From Gammaproteobacteria bacterium (GTDB lineage: Bacteria > Pseudomonadota > Gammaproteobacteria > Pseudomonadales > Pseudomonadaceae): a DNA stretch of 10,294 nt. How positions within the stretch are numbered: the stretch's first letter is position 1; each line of letters opens with the position of its first letter. Below the pieces are notes generated by a model that saw only the letters and a list, made by a program, of their open reading frames with translations, had not been told where the DNA came from and made no database searches. Positions 1 through 7,003 of this stretch are shown one piece after another. Where the stretch lies: contig JAAZCO010000042.1 in the NCBI GenBank assembly GCA_012513235.1, forward strand, positions 1-10,294, written 5' to 3'. The translations under genes and the position numbers were made by a program.

Positions 1-1105
1 ATTGTTAGCGCACTTAATTACCTTAGGCGCATGGGAGCAGGTGTTAGTTTTCACCCGCACCAAGCATGGCGCCAACCGTTTAGCCGAGTATTTGGATAAA
101 AACGGCCTGCCTGCTGCAGCCATTCACGGTAATAAAAGCCAGAATGCCCGTACTAAAGCTTTAGCTGAGTTTAAAGCAGGCAGTGTGCGTATTTTAGTTG
201 CCACCGATATTGCTGCTCGTGGTTTGGATATTGATCAGTTACCACACGTGGTCAACTTTGAGTTACCTAACGTTGAAGAAGACTATGTACACCGCATCGG
301 TCGTACCGGTCGTGCGGGCCGCACTGGTCAAGCCATATCGCTGGTAGCTCCAGACGAAGAACGCTTACTCAAAAGCATTGAGCGTATGACCCGTCAAACT
401 ATCGAAGACGGCGATACCATGGGTTTTGACCCAAGTAGCGTGGTGATTGAAAAAGCTGAGCCGCGTGCTCCACGTCCAGTACGTGGCGGTGGTGCAGGTC
501 GTAATGCACCACGCACAGAGCGTAAAAGCAGTGCTGACAAGCCTGCCGATTCTGATAAGCCACGCGGCCGTCGCCCTGAGCGTACGCAAACGCGTCCAGC
601 TGAAAGCGCTGATGGTGCAGCCGCTAAACCTGCAGCATCACGTGCACGCAACCCTCGCAACACACGTAATAATCGTCCCACAGCAGGCGCACCGAGCGCA
701 CCAGCGAATCGTGATCCTGAAGTATTTCTCGATGATGCGATTGATAACTTCGGTAACAGCGTTGATTACGTCAGCCCGTATAAAAACAAAGGCAACAGTC
801 GTCGCCCGAACAGCAATGCGCCAGCTACAGGTGCTCAAGCACGCACAGCACGCCATGCTCGTACCGGTGCAACGCCTGCCGCATCTGGTGAACAACGTCG
901 CTCGGGTCCAAGAAAGCCACGTCCGAATCCATCACGCACTGATTCACGCTATGCAGAACCTGCAGTAAGTCGTGAAGCACGTCCAGCACCACAACCTTTG
1001 ATTATTCGCAAAGGTGAGCGTCTGCCAAGTTTGGAACAACTTGAGCAATTAGATTCGCGTAGCCGTAAAGAAAAACCTGCATTATTGTCGTCACGTCACG
1101 ACTAA
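1..1105 (+). CDS. rhlE: DEAD-box ATP-dependent RNA helicase, RhlE type (C-terminal part; 5' end outside window)
   Basis: ATP-dependent RNA helicase that remodels structured RNA in the cytoplasm (ribosome assembly and RNA turnover in this family). Only the second RecA-like domain and the tail are present. Counting from the first full codon (TTG at position 2), motif IV is VLVFTRTK (residues 14-21), motif V is ILVATDIAARGLDI (64-77) and motif VI is HRIGRTGRAG (97-106), which carries the arginine finger. The DEAD box, Walker A and Q motif must lie upstream. The TTG is simply where the window cuts the gene, not a start. After about residue 150 comes a long low-complexity tail rich in Arg, Ala, Pro, Ser and Asn (over 200 residues), ending in a conserved-looking PLIIRKGERLPSLEQLEQ stretch. 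Such basic tails in RhlE-like proteins bind RNA non-specifically. A terminator follows 29 bases after the stop. The family is certain; RhlE over other DEAD-box paralogues (SrmB, RhlB, DeaD) is likely from the domain sequence and tail. Confidence 0.9.
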   Translation, partial: LLAHLITLGAWEQVLVFTRTKHGANRLAEYLDKNGLPAAAIHGNKSQNARTKALAEFKAGSVRILVATDIAARGLDIDQLPHVVNFELPNVEEDYVHRIGRTGRAGRTGQAISLVAPDEERLLKSIERMTRQTIEDGDTMGFDPSSVVIEKAEPRAPRPVRGGGAGRNAPRTERKSSADKPADSDKPRGRRPERTQTRPAESADGAAAKPAASRARNPRNTRNNRPTAGAPSAPANRDPEVFLDDAIDNFGNSVDYVSPYKNKGNSRRPNSNAPATGAQARTARHARTGATPAASGEQRRSGPRKPRPNPSRTDSRYAEPAVSREARPAPQPLIIRKGERLPSLEQLEQLDSRSRKEKPALLSSRHD

Positions 1106-1134
1106 AGCGGCGATCACATCGCTGTGTTGCATCG

Positions 1135-1173
1135 AGCCCTCAACAGTTGTTCAATCAACTGTTGAGGGCTTTT
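1135..1173 (+). terminator. Rho-independent terminator of the helicase gene
   Basis: A perfect 15-base-pair inverted repeat (1135-1149 paired with 1156-1170) with a 6-base loop (TTCAAT) runs directly into TTTT at 1170-1173. It lies 29 bases after the helicase stop codon and ahead of the betT promoter, so it separates the two transcription units. Confidence 0.92.
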
Positions 1174-1209
1174 GTATATAAAAAACGCACTAGCAAAATG
1201 TCTCTAAAC

Positions 1210-1237
1210 TTGACATGTACTGTGCATGCTTTATAAA
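1210..1237 (+). promoter_or_regulatory. Sigma70 promoter of betT
   Basis: A perfect -35 box TTGACA (1210-1215) is followed after 16 bases by TATAAA (1232-1237), five of six matches to the -10 consensus. Transcription would start near 1244, giving a leader of about 57 bases before the betT ATG. The match to consensus is unusually good for this window and implies that control is by repression or by events after initiation. Confidence 0.75.
1214..1228. promoter_or_regulatory. Palindrome inside the betT promoter spacer (candidate operator)
   Basis: CATGTACTGTGCATG is a 15-base imperfect palindrome: six of seven symmetric positions pair around a central T. It sits almost exactly between the -35 and -10 boxes, where a bound dimeric repressor would block RNA polymerase. 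The regulator is unknown. BetI controls betT in some bacteria, but I do not recognise this as a BetI site and no regulator gene is in the window. Confidence 0.4.
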
Positions 1238-1256
1238 TGCGACCGTTTACACGTTG

Positions 1257-1280
1257 ATATCACTTCGCCATAAGTGACAT
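1257..1280 (+). promoter_or_regulatory. Inverted repeat in the betT 5' leader
   Basis: ATATCACTT (1257-1265) and AAGTGACAT (1272-1280) are inverted with one mismatch around a 6-base spacer (CGCCAT). The repeat lies downstream of the predicted transcription start and ends nine bases before the Shine-Dalgarno sequence AAGGAG (1290-1295). It could be a second operator or an RNA hairpin next to the ribosome site. There is no T-run, so it is not a terminator. Confidence 0.35.
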
Positions 1281-1300
1281 TGCACCCTTAAGGAGTTCTC

Positions 1301-3289
1301 ATGGAAACACCCACCCAACGCAGCGGAACGATAAGCCCACCGGTGTTTTATAGTTCCGCTATTCTCATTGCTGTCTTAGTTTTGTTTGCCAGTATTTTTC
1401 CAAGCATTGCCCAACGTTTCTTTGGTGACTTACAAAGCTGGATCGTAGAAAACGTCAGCTGGTTCTATATTCTGGCCGTGGCGCTGATTCTATTGAGCAC
1501 CATGTTTCTGACCTTTAGCCGTTATGGTGATATCAAGCTGGGCCCTGACCACAGTGAACCTGACTATAAAAGCACCAGTTGGTTTGCCATGCTGTTCTCA
1601 GCGGGTATGGGTATTGGTTTGATGTTCTTTGGTGTAGCTGAGCCGGTGATGCACTTTATTGCACCACCCGTCGGCGACCCTAATACCGTGGAAGCCGCTA
1701 AAGAAGCGATGAAGTTGACCTTCTTCCACTGGGGTCTACACGCCTGGGCCATCTACGCGATGGTCGCCTTAATTCTAGCCTTCTTTGCTTACCGTCACGG
1801 CTTACCGCTCACCTTGCGCTCAGCGCTGTACCCATTAATCGGTGAGCGTATTTATGGTCCTATCGGCCATGCGGTGGATATTTTTGCAATTATCAGTACC
1901 GTTTTAGGTATCGCTACCTCGCTGGGTTATGGCGTACTGCAAATTAACAGTGGCTTTAACTATCTGTTTGACTTGCCCATTGGTACCAACATCCAAATCA
2001 TGTTGATTATCGGTATTACCGCTTTAGCCACGTTGTCAGTTGCCACAGGCTTGGATAAAGGTATTCGCATTTTATCTGAGATGAACCTGCTACTCGCAGT
2101 CATCTTGCTCACCTTAGTTTTAGCGCTCGGACCCACAGCTTTACTGCTAAAAAGCTTTGTGGAAAATACCGGTGGTTATCTATCCGAGATCGTGAATAAA
2201 ACCTTTAATCTTTACGCCTACAACCCAACCGATTGGCTCGGTGGTTGGACCTTGTTGTATTGGGGCTGGTGGATTTCTTGGTCACCCTTTGTCGGTATGT
2301 TTATCGCGCGTGTTTCGCGTGGTCGTACCATTCGTCAGTTTCTGACTGGCGTGCTGCTGGTACCGACAGGCTTCACCTTTATGTGGATGACGGTGTTTGG
2401 TAATACCTCCATCTACCTGATTATGAAAAAGGGTATGACGCAGCTGGCCGATACGGTGAACGCCGACTCGTCGCTCGCGCTGTTTGCTTTCTTAGAGCAC
2501 TTCCCCTTCTCGACCTTATTGTCGATAGTGGCGGTCTGTATGGTGGTGCTGTTCTTTGTCACCTCAGCAGACTCAGGCTCGCTAGTGATTGATATGCTGG
2601 CCTCCGGTGGTAAAACTGAAACACCCCTGTGGCAGCGCGTCTTCTGGGCTTCTTCTACCGGTGTGGTGGCGATTACCTTGCTGCTGACGGGTGGTTTAGG
2701 CGCTCTACAATCGCTGACCATTGCCAGTGCTTTGCCCTTCTCGGTCGTTTTATTAGTCGCGATTTGGGGCTTACTCAAAGCATTGCATATTGACTCAACT
2801 AAACGTGTGCTCAGGCATCAAAGCGCCACCCACTACTCGCGTCAACATAAGAGTGCTGGTGGTTGGCAGCGTCGTTTGCGCAGCATGGTGATGTTCCCAC
2901 GTCGCTCGCATGTGAACCGTTTTATTGATGAAGTGGTGGTGCCAGCATTTGAAGAAGTAGCTGGGGAACTGCGCAAGCAAGGCTACACTGTGGAAGTTGA
3001 AAGTCGCGATGACAAACGCATCAGACTTGAAGTGCAGCACAATGTCGAAGTGAATTTTGTGTATGAAATTCGCCCGCGCGCCTATGTGAAGCCAGACTTT
3101 ATCATGCCTGATGCCGATGACACTGAGACCGAAGAACGTGAAGAACGTAAGTACTTCCGTGCTGAAGTGTATCTACTCGAAGGTGGTCAAGATTACGACA
3201 TCATGGGCTGGTCTCGTGAGGAAGTGATTGACGATATCCTTGATCAATACGAGCAACATATGCATTTCTTGCATGTGGTTCGTGAGTAA
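1301..3289 (+). CDS. betT: BCCT-family choline/betaine transporter, BetT type
   Basis: Inner-membrane secondary transporter that imports choline (or a related quaternary ammonium compound), normally driven by proton symport, to supply glycine betaine for osmoprotection or catabolism. The 662-residue length is close to E. coli BetT (about 677). Twelve hydrophobic segments span roughly residues 17-500. Family marks are the glycine-rich GMGIGLMFFGVAEP near residues 101-114, which lines the substrate path, and the tryptophan-rich WGWWISWSPFVGMFIARVSR near 320-340. A long hydrophilic C-terminal domain (about 505-662) ends in DILDQYEQHMHFLHVVRE, matching the end of E. coli BetT; this cytosolic tail tunes osmotic activation in BetT proteins. 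The ATG at 1301 has AAGGAG five bases upstream. The gene stands alone between two terminators, and no betA, betB or betI is nearby. Family is certain; choline as substrate is inferred from similarity, and a glycine betaine, carnitine or other BCCT substrate is not excluded. Confidence 0.92.
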   Translation: METPTQRSGTISPPVFYSSAILIAVLVLFASIFPSIAQRFFGDLQSWIVENVSWFYILAVALILLSTMFLTFSRYGDIKLGPDHSEPDYKSTSWFAMLFSAGMGIGLMFFGVAEPVMHFIAPPVGDPNTVEAAKEAMKLTFFHWGLHAWAIYAMVALILAFFAYRHGLPLTLRSALYPLIGERIYGPIGHAVDIFAIISTVLGIATSLGYGVLQINSGFNYLFDLPIGTNIQIMLIIGITALATLSVATGLDKGIRILSEMNLLLAVILLTLVLALGPTALLLKSFVENTGGYLSEIVNKTFNLYAYNPTDWLGGWTLLYWGWWISWSPFVGMFIARVSRGRTIRQFLTGVLLVPTGFTFMWMTVFGNTSIYLIMKKGMTQLADTVNADSSLALFAFLEHFPFSTLLSIVAVCMVVLFFVTSADSGSLVIDMLASGGKTETPLWQRVFWASSTGVVAITLLLTGGLGALQSLTIASALPFSVVLLVAIWGLLKALHIDSTKRVLRHQSATHYSRQHKSAGGWQRRLRSMVMFPRRSHVNRFIDEVVVPAFEEVAGELRKQGYTVEVESRDDKRIRLEVQHNVEVNFVYEIRPRAYVKPDFIMPDADDTETEEREERKYFRAEVYLLEGGQDYDIMGWSREEVIDDILDQYEQHMHFLHVVRE

Positions 3290-3308
3290 TAGGCTCTAAG
3301 TTACAACT

Positions 3309-3335
3309 AAGGCGCTCATCATGAGCGCCTTTTTT
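3309..3335 (+). terminator. Rho-independent terminator of betT
   Basis: AAGGCGCTCA (3309-3318) pairs with TGAGCGCCTT (3322-3331) around a 3-base loop, and the run of six T residues (3330-3335) begins at the end of the stem. It lies 20 bases after the betT stop codon. Confidence 0.92.
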
Positions 3336-3426
3336 ATAGCGCACAGCACACCGCTTGCGACTGCTCTCAGCGCAACACGACTCGCCTAACAATCTATGCT
3401 ATTGCTCCGCACCCTCCACGCTTCAA

Positions 3427-3435
3427 TGCTAGAAT
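3427..3435 (+). promoter_or_regulatory. Extended -10 promoter of rep
   Basis: TGCTAGAAT combines the TGn extension with a TAGAAT -10 box (five of six to consensus). There is no clear -35 box at the usual distance, as is typical of extended -10 promoters. Transcription would start near 3442, leaving a leader of only about 20 bases before the rep ATG at 3464. This also rules out the in-frame GTG at 3437 as a start, because it would lie upstream of the transcript. Confidence 0.55.
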
Positions 3436-3463
3436 AGTGGCTTTTACGATTCTGGTCTGCTGT

Positions 3464-5473
3464 ATGTCTAAGCTCAACCCCCGCCAACAAGAAGCCGTCA
3501 ATTACATCAGTGGTCCAATGCTGGTACTGGCCGGGGCTGGCTCAGGTAAGACCAGTGTAATTACCCGTAAAATCGCTTATTTAATTCAACAATGCGGTAT
3601 TTCTGCGCGCTATATTGTTGCGCTTACCTTTACCAATAAAGCTGCGCGCGAGATGAAGGAGCGGGTTTCCTCGTTATTGCGGGGTGCGGAAGGCCATGGT
3701 TTAACGGTCTCCACTTTCCATAACCTCGGCCTTAATATTATTCGCCGTGAGCATGCGCTACTGGGTTATAAGCCCGGCTTCTCGATTTTTGATGATTCAG
3801 ATGTCAAAAGTTTACTCACTGATATTATGCAAAAAGAATACGCCGGTGATGACGGTGCCGATGAAGTTAAAAACATCATCAGCCAATGGAAGAATGATTT
3901 AGTTTTGCCAGAACAAGCTCTAGAAGAAGCACGCGGCGGCAAAGAACAAACCGCAGCCATCGTTTACAGCCATTATCAACGCACCCTCAAAGCCTATAAC
4001 GCTGTGGATTTTGATGATTTAATTTTCCAGCCGGTGAAGCTGTTTCAAAACAACCCCGAAGTGCTGGAAAAATGGCGTAACCGTATTCGCTATATGCTGG
4101 TGGATGAGTATCAAGACACCAATACCAGCCAATATTTACTGGTTAAGCTGCTGGTTAAAGAGCGCGCACAGTTCACCGTGGTGGGTGATGATGACCAATC
4201 GATTTATGCCTGGCGTGGTGCGCGTCCAGAAAACCTGATGCAGCTCAAAGAAGACTTCCCCTCACTCAAAATTGTCATGCTGGAGCAAAACTACCGCTCC
4301 ACCAGTCGTATTCTAAAATGTGCCAATACCTTGATTGCCAATAATCCCCATGAGTTCGTCAAAGAACTGTGGAGTGAGATGGGCCATGGTGATGAAATCC
4401 GCGTGATTAAGTGCCGCAATGAAGACGCTGAAGCCGAGCGTATTGCTCTGGAAATTCTCACCGAACATATGCGCACCCAGCGTCCGTACAGTGATTTTGC
4501 CATTTTGTACCGTGGTAACTACCAAGCCAAGATTATGGAACTCAAGCTGCAGGTGCATAAAGTGCCCTACCGTTTATCGGGTGGCACCAGCTTTTTTGGT
4601 CGCCAGGAAGTCAAAGACCTCATGTCGTACTTTCGCTTATTGGTCAATCCGGACGATGACAACGCTTTCTTACGCGTGATAAATGTACCTCGACGTGAAA
4701 TTGGTTCGACTACTCTGGAAAAACTCAGCGGCTATGCCACTGAGCGCCAAGTTTCTATGTATGAAGCCTGCGCAGAAATCGGCTTAGGCGAGCATTTAGC
4801 ACCACGCTACACCGAACGTTTAGCGCGCTTTAAGCATTATATGGATAAGCTGCGCCAGCGTTGCTTTAGCGACGAGCCGATTGATGCATTGAAAGAAATG
4901 ATCGTCGATATTGATTATGAAAACTGGATTCGGCAAAACAGCTCCAGTGAAAAAGCCTGCGAATATCGCATGAGTAACGTGTGGTTTTTAATCGAAGCAC
5001 TAAAAAACACCTTAGAACGCGATGAAGAAGGTGAAATGACCATCGAGGAAGCCATCGCCAAACTGGTGTTGCGCGATATGCTCGAACGTCAAGAAGAGGA
5101 TGAAGATGGCGCTGAAGGTGTACAAATGATGACGCTGCATGCCTCCAAAGGTTTGGAGTTCCCCAGCGTTTATATTATGGGCATGGAAGAAGAAATTCTG
5201 CCGCACCGCTCTAGCATTGAAGCCGATACCATCGAAGAAGAGCGGCGCTTGGCTTATGTGGGTATCACCCGTGCACGGCGTAACTTAGCCTTTACTTTTG
5301 CCAGTAAACGCAAGCAGTATGGTGAGACTATTGACTGCATTCCCAGTCGATTTCTTGATGAACTGCCGGCTGAAGATTTGCAATGGGAAGGCCTTGAAGA
5401 AGCGCCTGTAGAAGTCAAAGCTGCACGTGGCAACGATGCTCTGGCTAATATTCGTGCGCTACTGAAAAAGTAG
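3464..5473 (+). CDS. rep: ATP-dependent DNA helicase Rep (superfamily 1, UvrD/Rep type)
   Basis: 3'-to-5' single-strand DNA translocase and helicase that travels with the replisome, clears protein roadblocks and assists replication restart. From the ATG at 3464 the protein has 669 residues, against 673 in E. coli Rep. It begins MSKLNPRQQEAV, aligning with the family Q-motif start. Walker A is AGAGSGKT (residues 23-30), Walker B is LVDEYQDTN with the acidic pair at 214-215, motif III is GDDDQSIYAWRGA (about 241-253), motif IV is LEQNYRS (about 273), motif V is LHASKGLEFPSVY (about 558-570) and motif VI is EERRLAYVGITRA (about 593-605). The 2B-domain signatures GGTSFFGRQEVKDL and NPDDDNAFLR favour Rep over UvrD or PcrA. 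The frame is open back to GTG 3437, but homology and the promoter position support 3464. No convincing Shine-Dalgarno sequence precedes it. The downstream exporter may be read from the same transcript, since no terminator separates them. Confidence 0.96.
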   Translation: MSKLNPRQQEAVNYISGPMLVLAGAGSGKTSVITRKIAYLIQQCGISARYIVALTFTNKAAREMKERVSSLLRGAEGHGLTVSTFHNLGLNIIRREHALLGYKPGFSIFDDSDVKSLLTDIMQKEYAGDDGADEVKNIISQWKNDLVLPEQALEEARGGKEQTAAIVYSHYQRTLKAYNAVDFDDLIFQPVKLFQNNPEVLEKWRNRIRYMLVDEYQDTNTSQYLLVKLLVKERAQFTVVGDDDQSIYAWRGARPENLMQLKEDFPSLKIVMLEQNYRSTSRILKCANTLIANNPHEFVKELWSEMGHGDEIRVIKCRNEDAEAERIALEILTEHMRTQRPYSDFAILYRGNYQAKIMELKLQVHKVPYRLSGGTSFFGRQEVKDLMSYFRLLVNPDDDNAFLRVINVPRREIGSTTLEKLSGYATERQVSMYEACAEIGLGEHLAPRYTERLARFKHYMDKLRQRCFSDEPIDALKEMIVDIDYENWIRQNSSSEKACEYRMSNVWFLIEALKNTLERDEEGEMTIEEAIAKLVLRDMLERQEEDEDGAEGVQMMTLHASKGLEFPSVYIMGMEEEILPHRSSIEADTIEEERRLAYVGITRARRNLAFTFASKRKQYGETIDCIPSRFLDELPAEDLQWEGLEEAPVEVKAARGNDALANIRALLKK

Positions 5474-5476
5474 TCG

Positions 5477-5502
5477 TTATGATATTTATAGATTAATCAT
5501 AA
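5477..5502. promoter_or_regulatory. AT-rich inverted repeat between rep and the exporter gene
   Basis: TTATGAT (5477-5483) and ATCATAA (5496-5502) are perfect inverted arms around a 12-base AT-rich spacer containing TTTATAG. The repeat starts three bases after the rep stop codon. It has no GC-rich stem and no T-run, so it is unlikely to be a terminator. It could be an operator over a weak promoter for the exporter gene, but no convincing -35/-10 pair is visible. Confidence 0.3.
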
Positions 5503-5505
5503 GGA
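5501..5505 (+). promoter_or_regulatory. Shine-Dalgarno-like AAGGA without a standard start codon at the right distance
   Basis: AAGGA is the only good ribosome-binding match upstream of the exporter. It is 41 bases from the ATG at 5547, too far to serve it, but 8 bases from an in-frame ATT codon at 5514. It may support initiation at ATT, or may be a leftover of an earlier start. Confidence 0.3.
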
Positions 5506-5546
5506 ATAGCGCTATTACTCAAACACCTCACACCGGCACAATCAGC

Positions 5547-6731
5547 ATGAAGCTGATTTTTCTTCTCGCCTCGCTCAGCGCCTTAGTTGCAGCAGCGATT
5601 GATATGTACCTCCCGGCATTTCCAACAGTGGCTAGCAGTTTGGAGATCAGCGAAGGACAAGTGCAACAAACCCTGACTGTCTTTCTTGTGGGCCTAGGTA
5701 TTGGTCAAGGCTTATATGGACCATTTCTCGATCGCTTTGGCCGCCGACCGCCTCTGTTATTCGGTATTGTTTTATTTACGATCGGATCGCTTACCGCGGC
5801 CATGACCACCAGCCTTGAAGGCTTGTTGGTTGCACGCTTCTTACAGGCTATTGGTGCGGCTGCAGGCTCTGTAGCATCACGTGCAATCGTGACTGATACC
5901 TGCGACCCACAAAACTCAGCGCGAATTTATTCGATGCTGATGCAAGTGATGATGATCGCCCCCATTACTGCGCCGATGCTGGGCGGGGTGATTTTACTCT
6001 ATGGTGAGTGGCATCTGATTTTTTGGGTATTGGCCATTCTTGGTGTGATCAGCGGTATATTTACCGTGCTCTGGCTGCCAGAAACCTTACCTGTAGAGCG
6101 TCGAGTACCCTTATCGATGCGTAATATTATGCGCAACTACGCGATTCAAATCAGCAACCCTAGCTTCTTCTTTTACACCATGGCCACCAGCTGCACCTTG
6201 GGTTGTTTGTTTATCTATTTAAACAACGCCCCCTTTGTGTTTATTAACATGTTTGGCCTGACTCCTAACGAGTTCAGCTATATTTTTGCCGCCAATGCGG
6301 TACTGATGATTGCCATCAGCCAAATTAACTTGCGCCTGCTCAAGTACTACAGCGCAGCGCGTATTTTGTTTGTCGGCTTAAGCGGTTTTATGGTGATTGG
6401 TTTATCACTGATGGCCTTGGTGCAACTGGATTGGCAAGCCTTGTGGAGCTATAGCATTTTGCTGGGTATGGGTATTGCTATGCTGGGTATGATTACCGGT
6501 AACCTGACCGCAGTGACTATGGCTCACACCCAACAGCATGCTGGGATTGCTTCAGCCTTAATGGGCTTTATGCAGTTTTTACTGGCGGCCACCATTGGCT
6601 TTATTGCCAGTCTGCTGGCAGCACCTTCGCTGTTTACACTCCCTATAGCTCTGCTGATTCTAGGCTTAACGGCCATGGGCATGTGCGTTATCGCCAACCG
6701 TTTCGCCCAGCAAGTCACACCTGACCCTTAA
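5547..6731 (+). CDS. Major facilitator superfamily exporter, Bcr/CflA drug-resistance type
   Basis: Predicted proton-driven inner-membrane exporter of small molecules (bicyclomycin, chloramphenicol, sulfonamides or amino acids and dipeptides in studied Bcr/CflA members; the substrate here is unknown). The 394-residue protein has about 12 hydrophobic segments. Family marks are the TM1 motif IDMYLPAFP (residues 18-26), MFS motif A DRFGRR (62-67) between TM2 and TM3, RFLQAIGAAAG (97-107) in TM4, and the exporter motif C region APITAPMLGG (138-147) in TM5, followed by WLPETL (176-181). The ATG at 5547 gives a complete TM1 but lacks a Shine-Dalgarno sequence. The frame stays open upstream, and an ATT at 5514 with AAGGA eight bases before it would add 11 residues. 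It starts 73 bases after rep with no terminator between, so read-through from rep is possible. The Bcr/CflA family is clear; the individual gene name is not. Confidence 0.88.
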   Translation: MKLIFLLASLSALVAAAIDMYLPAFPTVASSLEISEGQVQQTLTVFLVGLGIGQGLYGPFLDRFGRRPPLLFGIVLFTIGSLTAAMTTSLEGLLVARFLQAIGAAAGSVASRAIVTDTCDPQNSARIYSMLMQVMMIAPITAPMLGGVILLYGEWHLIFWVLAILGVISGIFTVLWLPETLPVERRVPLSMRNIMRNYAIQISNPSFFFYTMATSCTLGCLFIYLNNAPFVFINMFGLTPNEFSYIFAANAVLMIAISQINLRLLKYYSAARILFVGLSGFMVIGLSLMALVQLDWQALWSYSILLGMGIAMLGMITGNLTAVTMAHTQQHAGIASALMGFMQFLLAATIGFIASLLAAPSLFTLPIALLILGLTAMGMCVIANRFAQQVTPDP

Positions 6732-7003
6732 ATACATTCCTCAATACAGAGCAGATTGCGCTAGCACCTTAATCGGCGCTGGGTGATGTGCTGCACCCCT
6801 ACCAATACAAAAAAGCTATCGAAACATTATTAACAATAAATTAGAGCAATAAAAAGTTTCTAGTTACTCTAGGTCCATGGTCAATAACCCAGTACACAAG
6901 GTTTTACACTATGAGTAACACGCCTTATGTCACTTCTGTATATGAATGCCTGATGACGATATTCGCCAATCAGAGTCAATGCTACTAAAATTCGGAGCTA
7001 ACA
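6732..7003 (+). other. Upstream region of katG: AT-rich, with possible OxyR-type half site
   Basis: This 272-base gap shows no clear terminator for the exporter: the best hairpin, GGGTG/CACCC at 6781-6798, has a 5-base-pair stem and no T-run. From about 6800 it becomes strongly AT-rich. ATACAAAAAAGCTAT at 6805-6819 matches seven of eight bases of the ATAG-N7-CTAT half of the OxyR consensus, but the second half (6827-6841) matches only four of eight. TTAACA at 6830-6835 resembles a -35 box without a good partner. Control of katG by OxyR is expected from the family, not shown here. Confidence 0.35.
6911..6988 (+). CDS. Possible 25-codon leader peptide upstream of katG
   Basis: A short frame runs from ATG 6911 to TAA 6986-6988, beginning MSNTPYVTSVYE and ending NQSQCY. 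AAGG (6898-6901) lies nine bases before the ATG, a workable ribosome-binding arrangement. The stop is 15 bases before the katG ATG, so ribosomes ending here would reach the katG Shine-Dalgarno sequence (GGAG, 6994-6997). It has two cysteines and no hydrophobic segment. I do not recognise it. A frame of this length can arise by chance. If it is real, its position suggests a translated leader influencing katG. Confidence 0.25.
   Translation: MSNTPYVTSVYECLMTIFANQSQCY

Noticed and set aside
447..968. A 173-codon open frame overlapping the helicase tail, and several antisense frames in the same stretch
   Set aside because: They are by-products of the biased Arg/Ala codons in the low-complexity tail; their translations are repetitive and lack domains or ribosome sites.
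3437..3463. N-terminal extension of Rep from GTG 3437
   Set aside because: The extra residues have no counterpart in Rep proteins, and the GTG lies just after the predicted -10 box, upstream of the expected transcript start.
2265..4103. Three GCTGGTGG octamers (2265, 2855, 4096), identical to the E. coli Chi site
   Set aside because: Two fall on ordinary Trp-Trp or Leu-Val-Asp codons and all lie in coding sequence; Chi sequences differ between lineages, so this is no evidence of function.
6781..6798. GGGTG/CACCC hairpin as terminator of the exporter gene
   Set aside because: The stem is only five base pairs with an 8-base loop and no T-run follows it.
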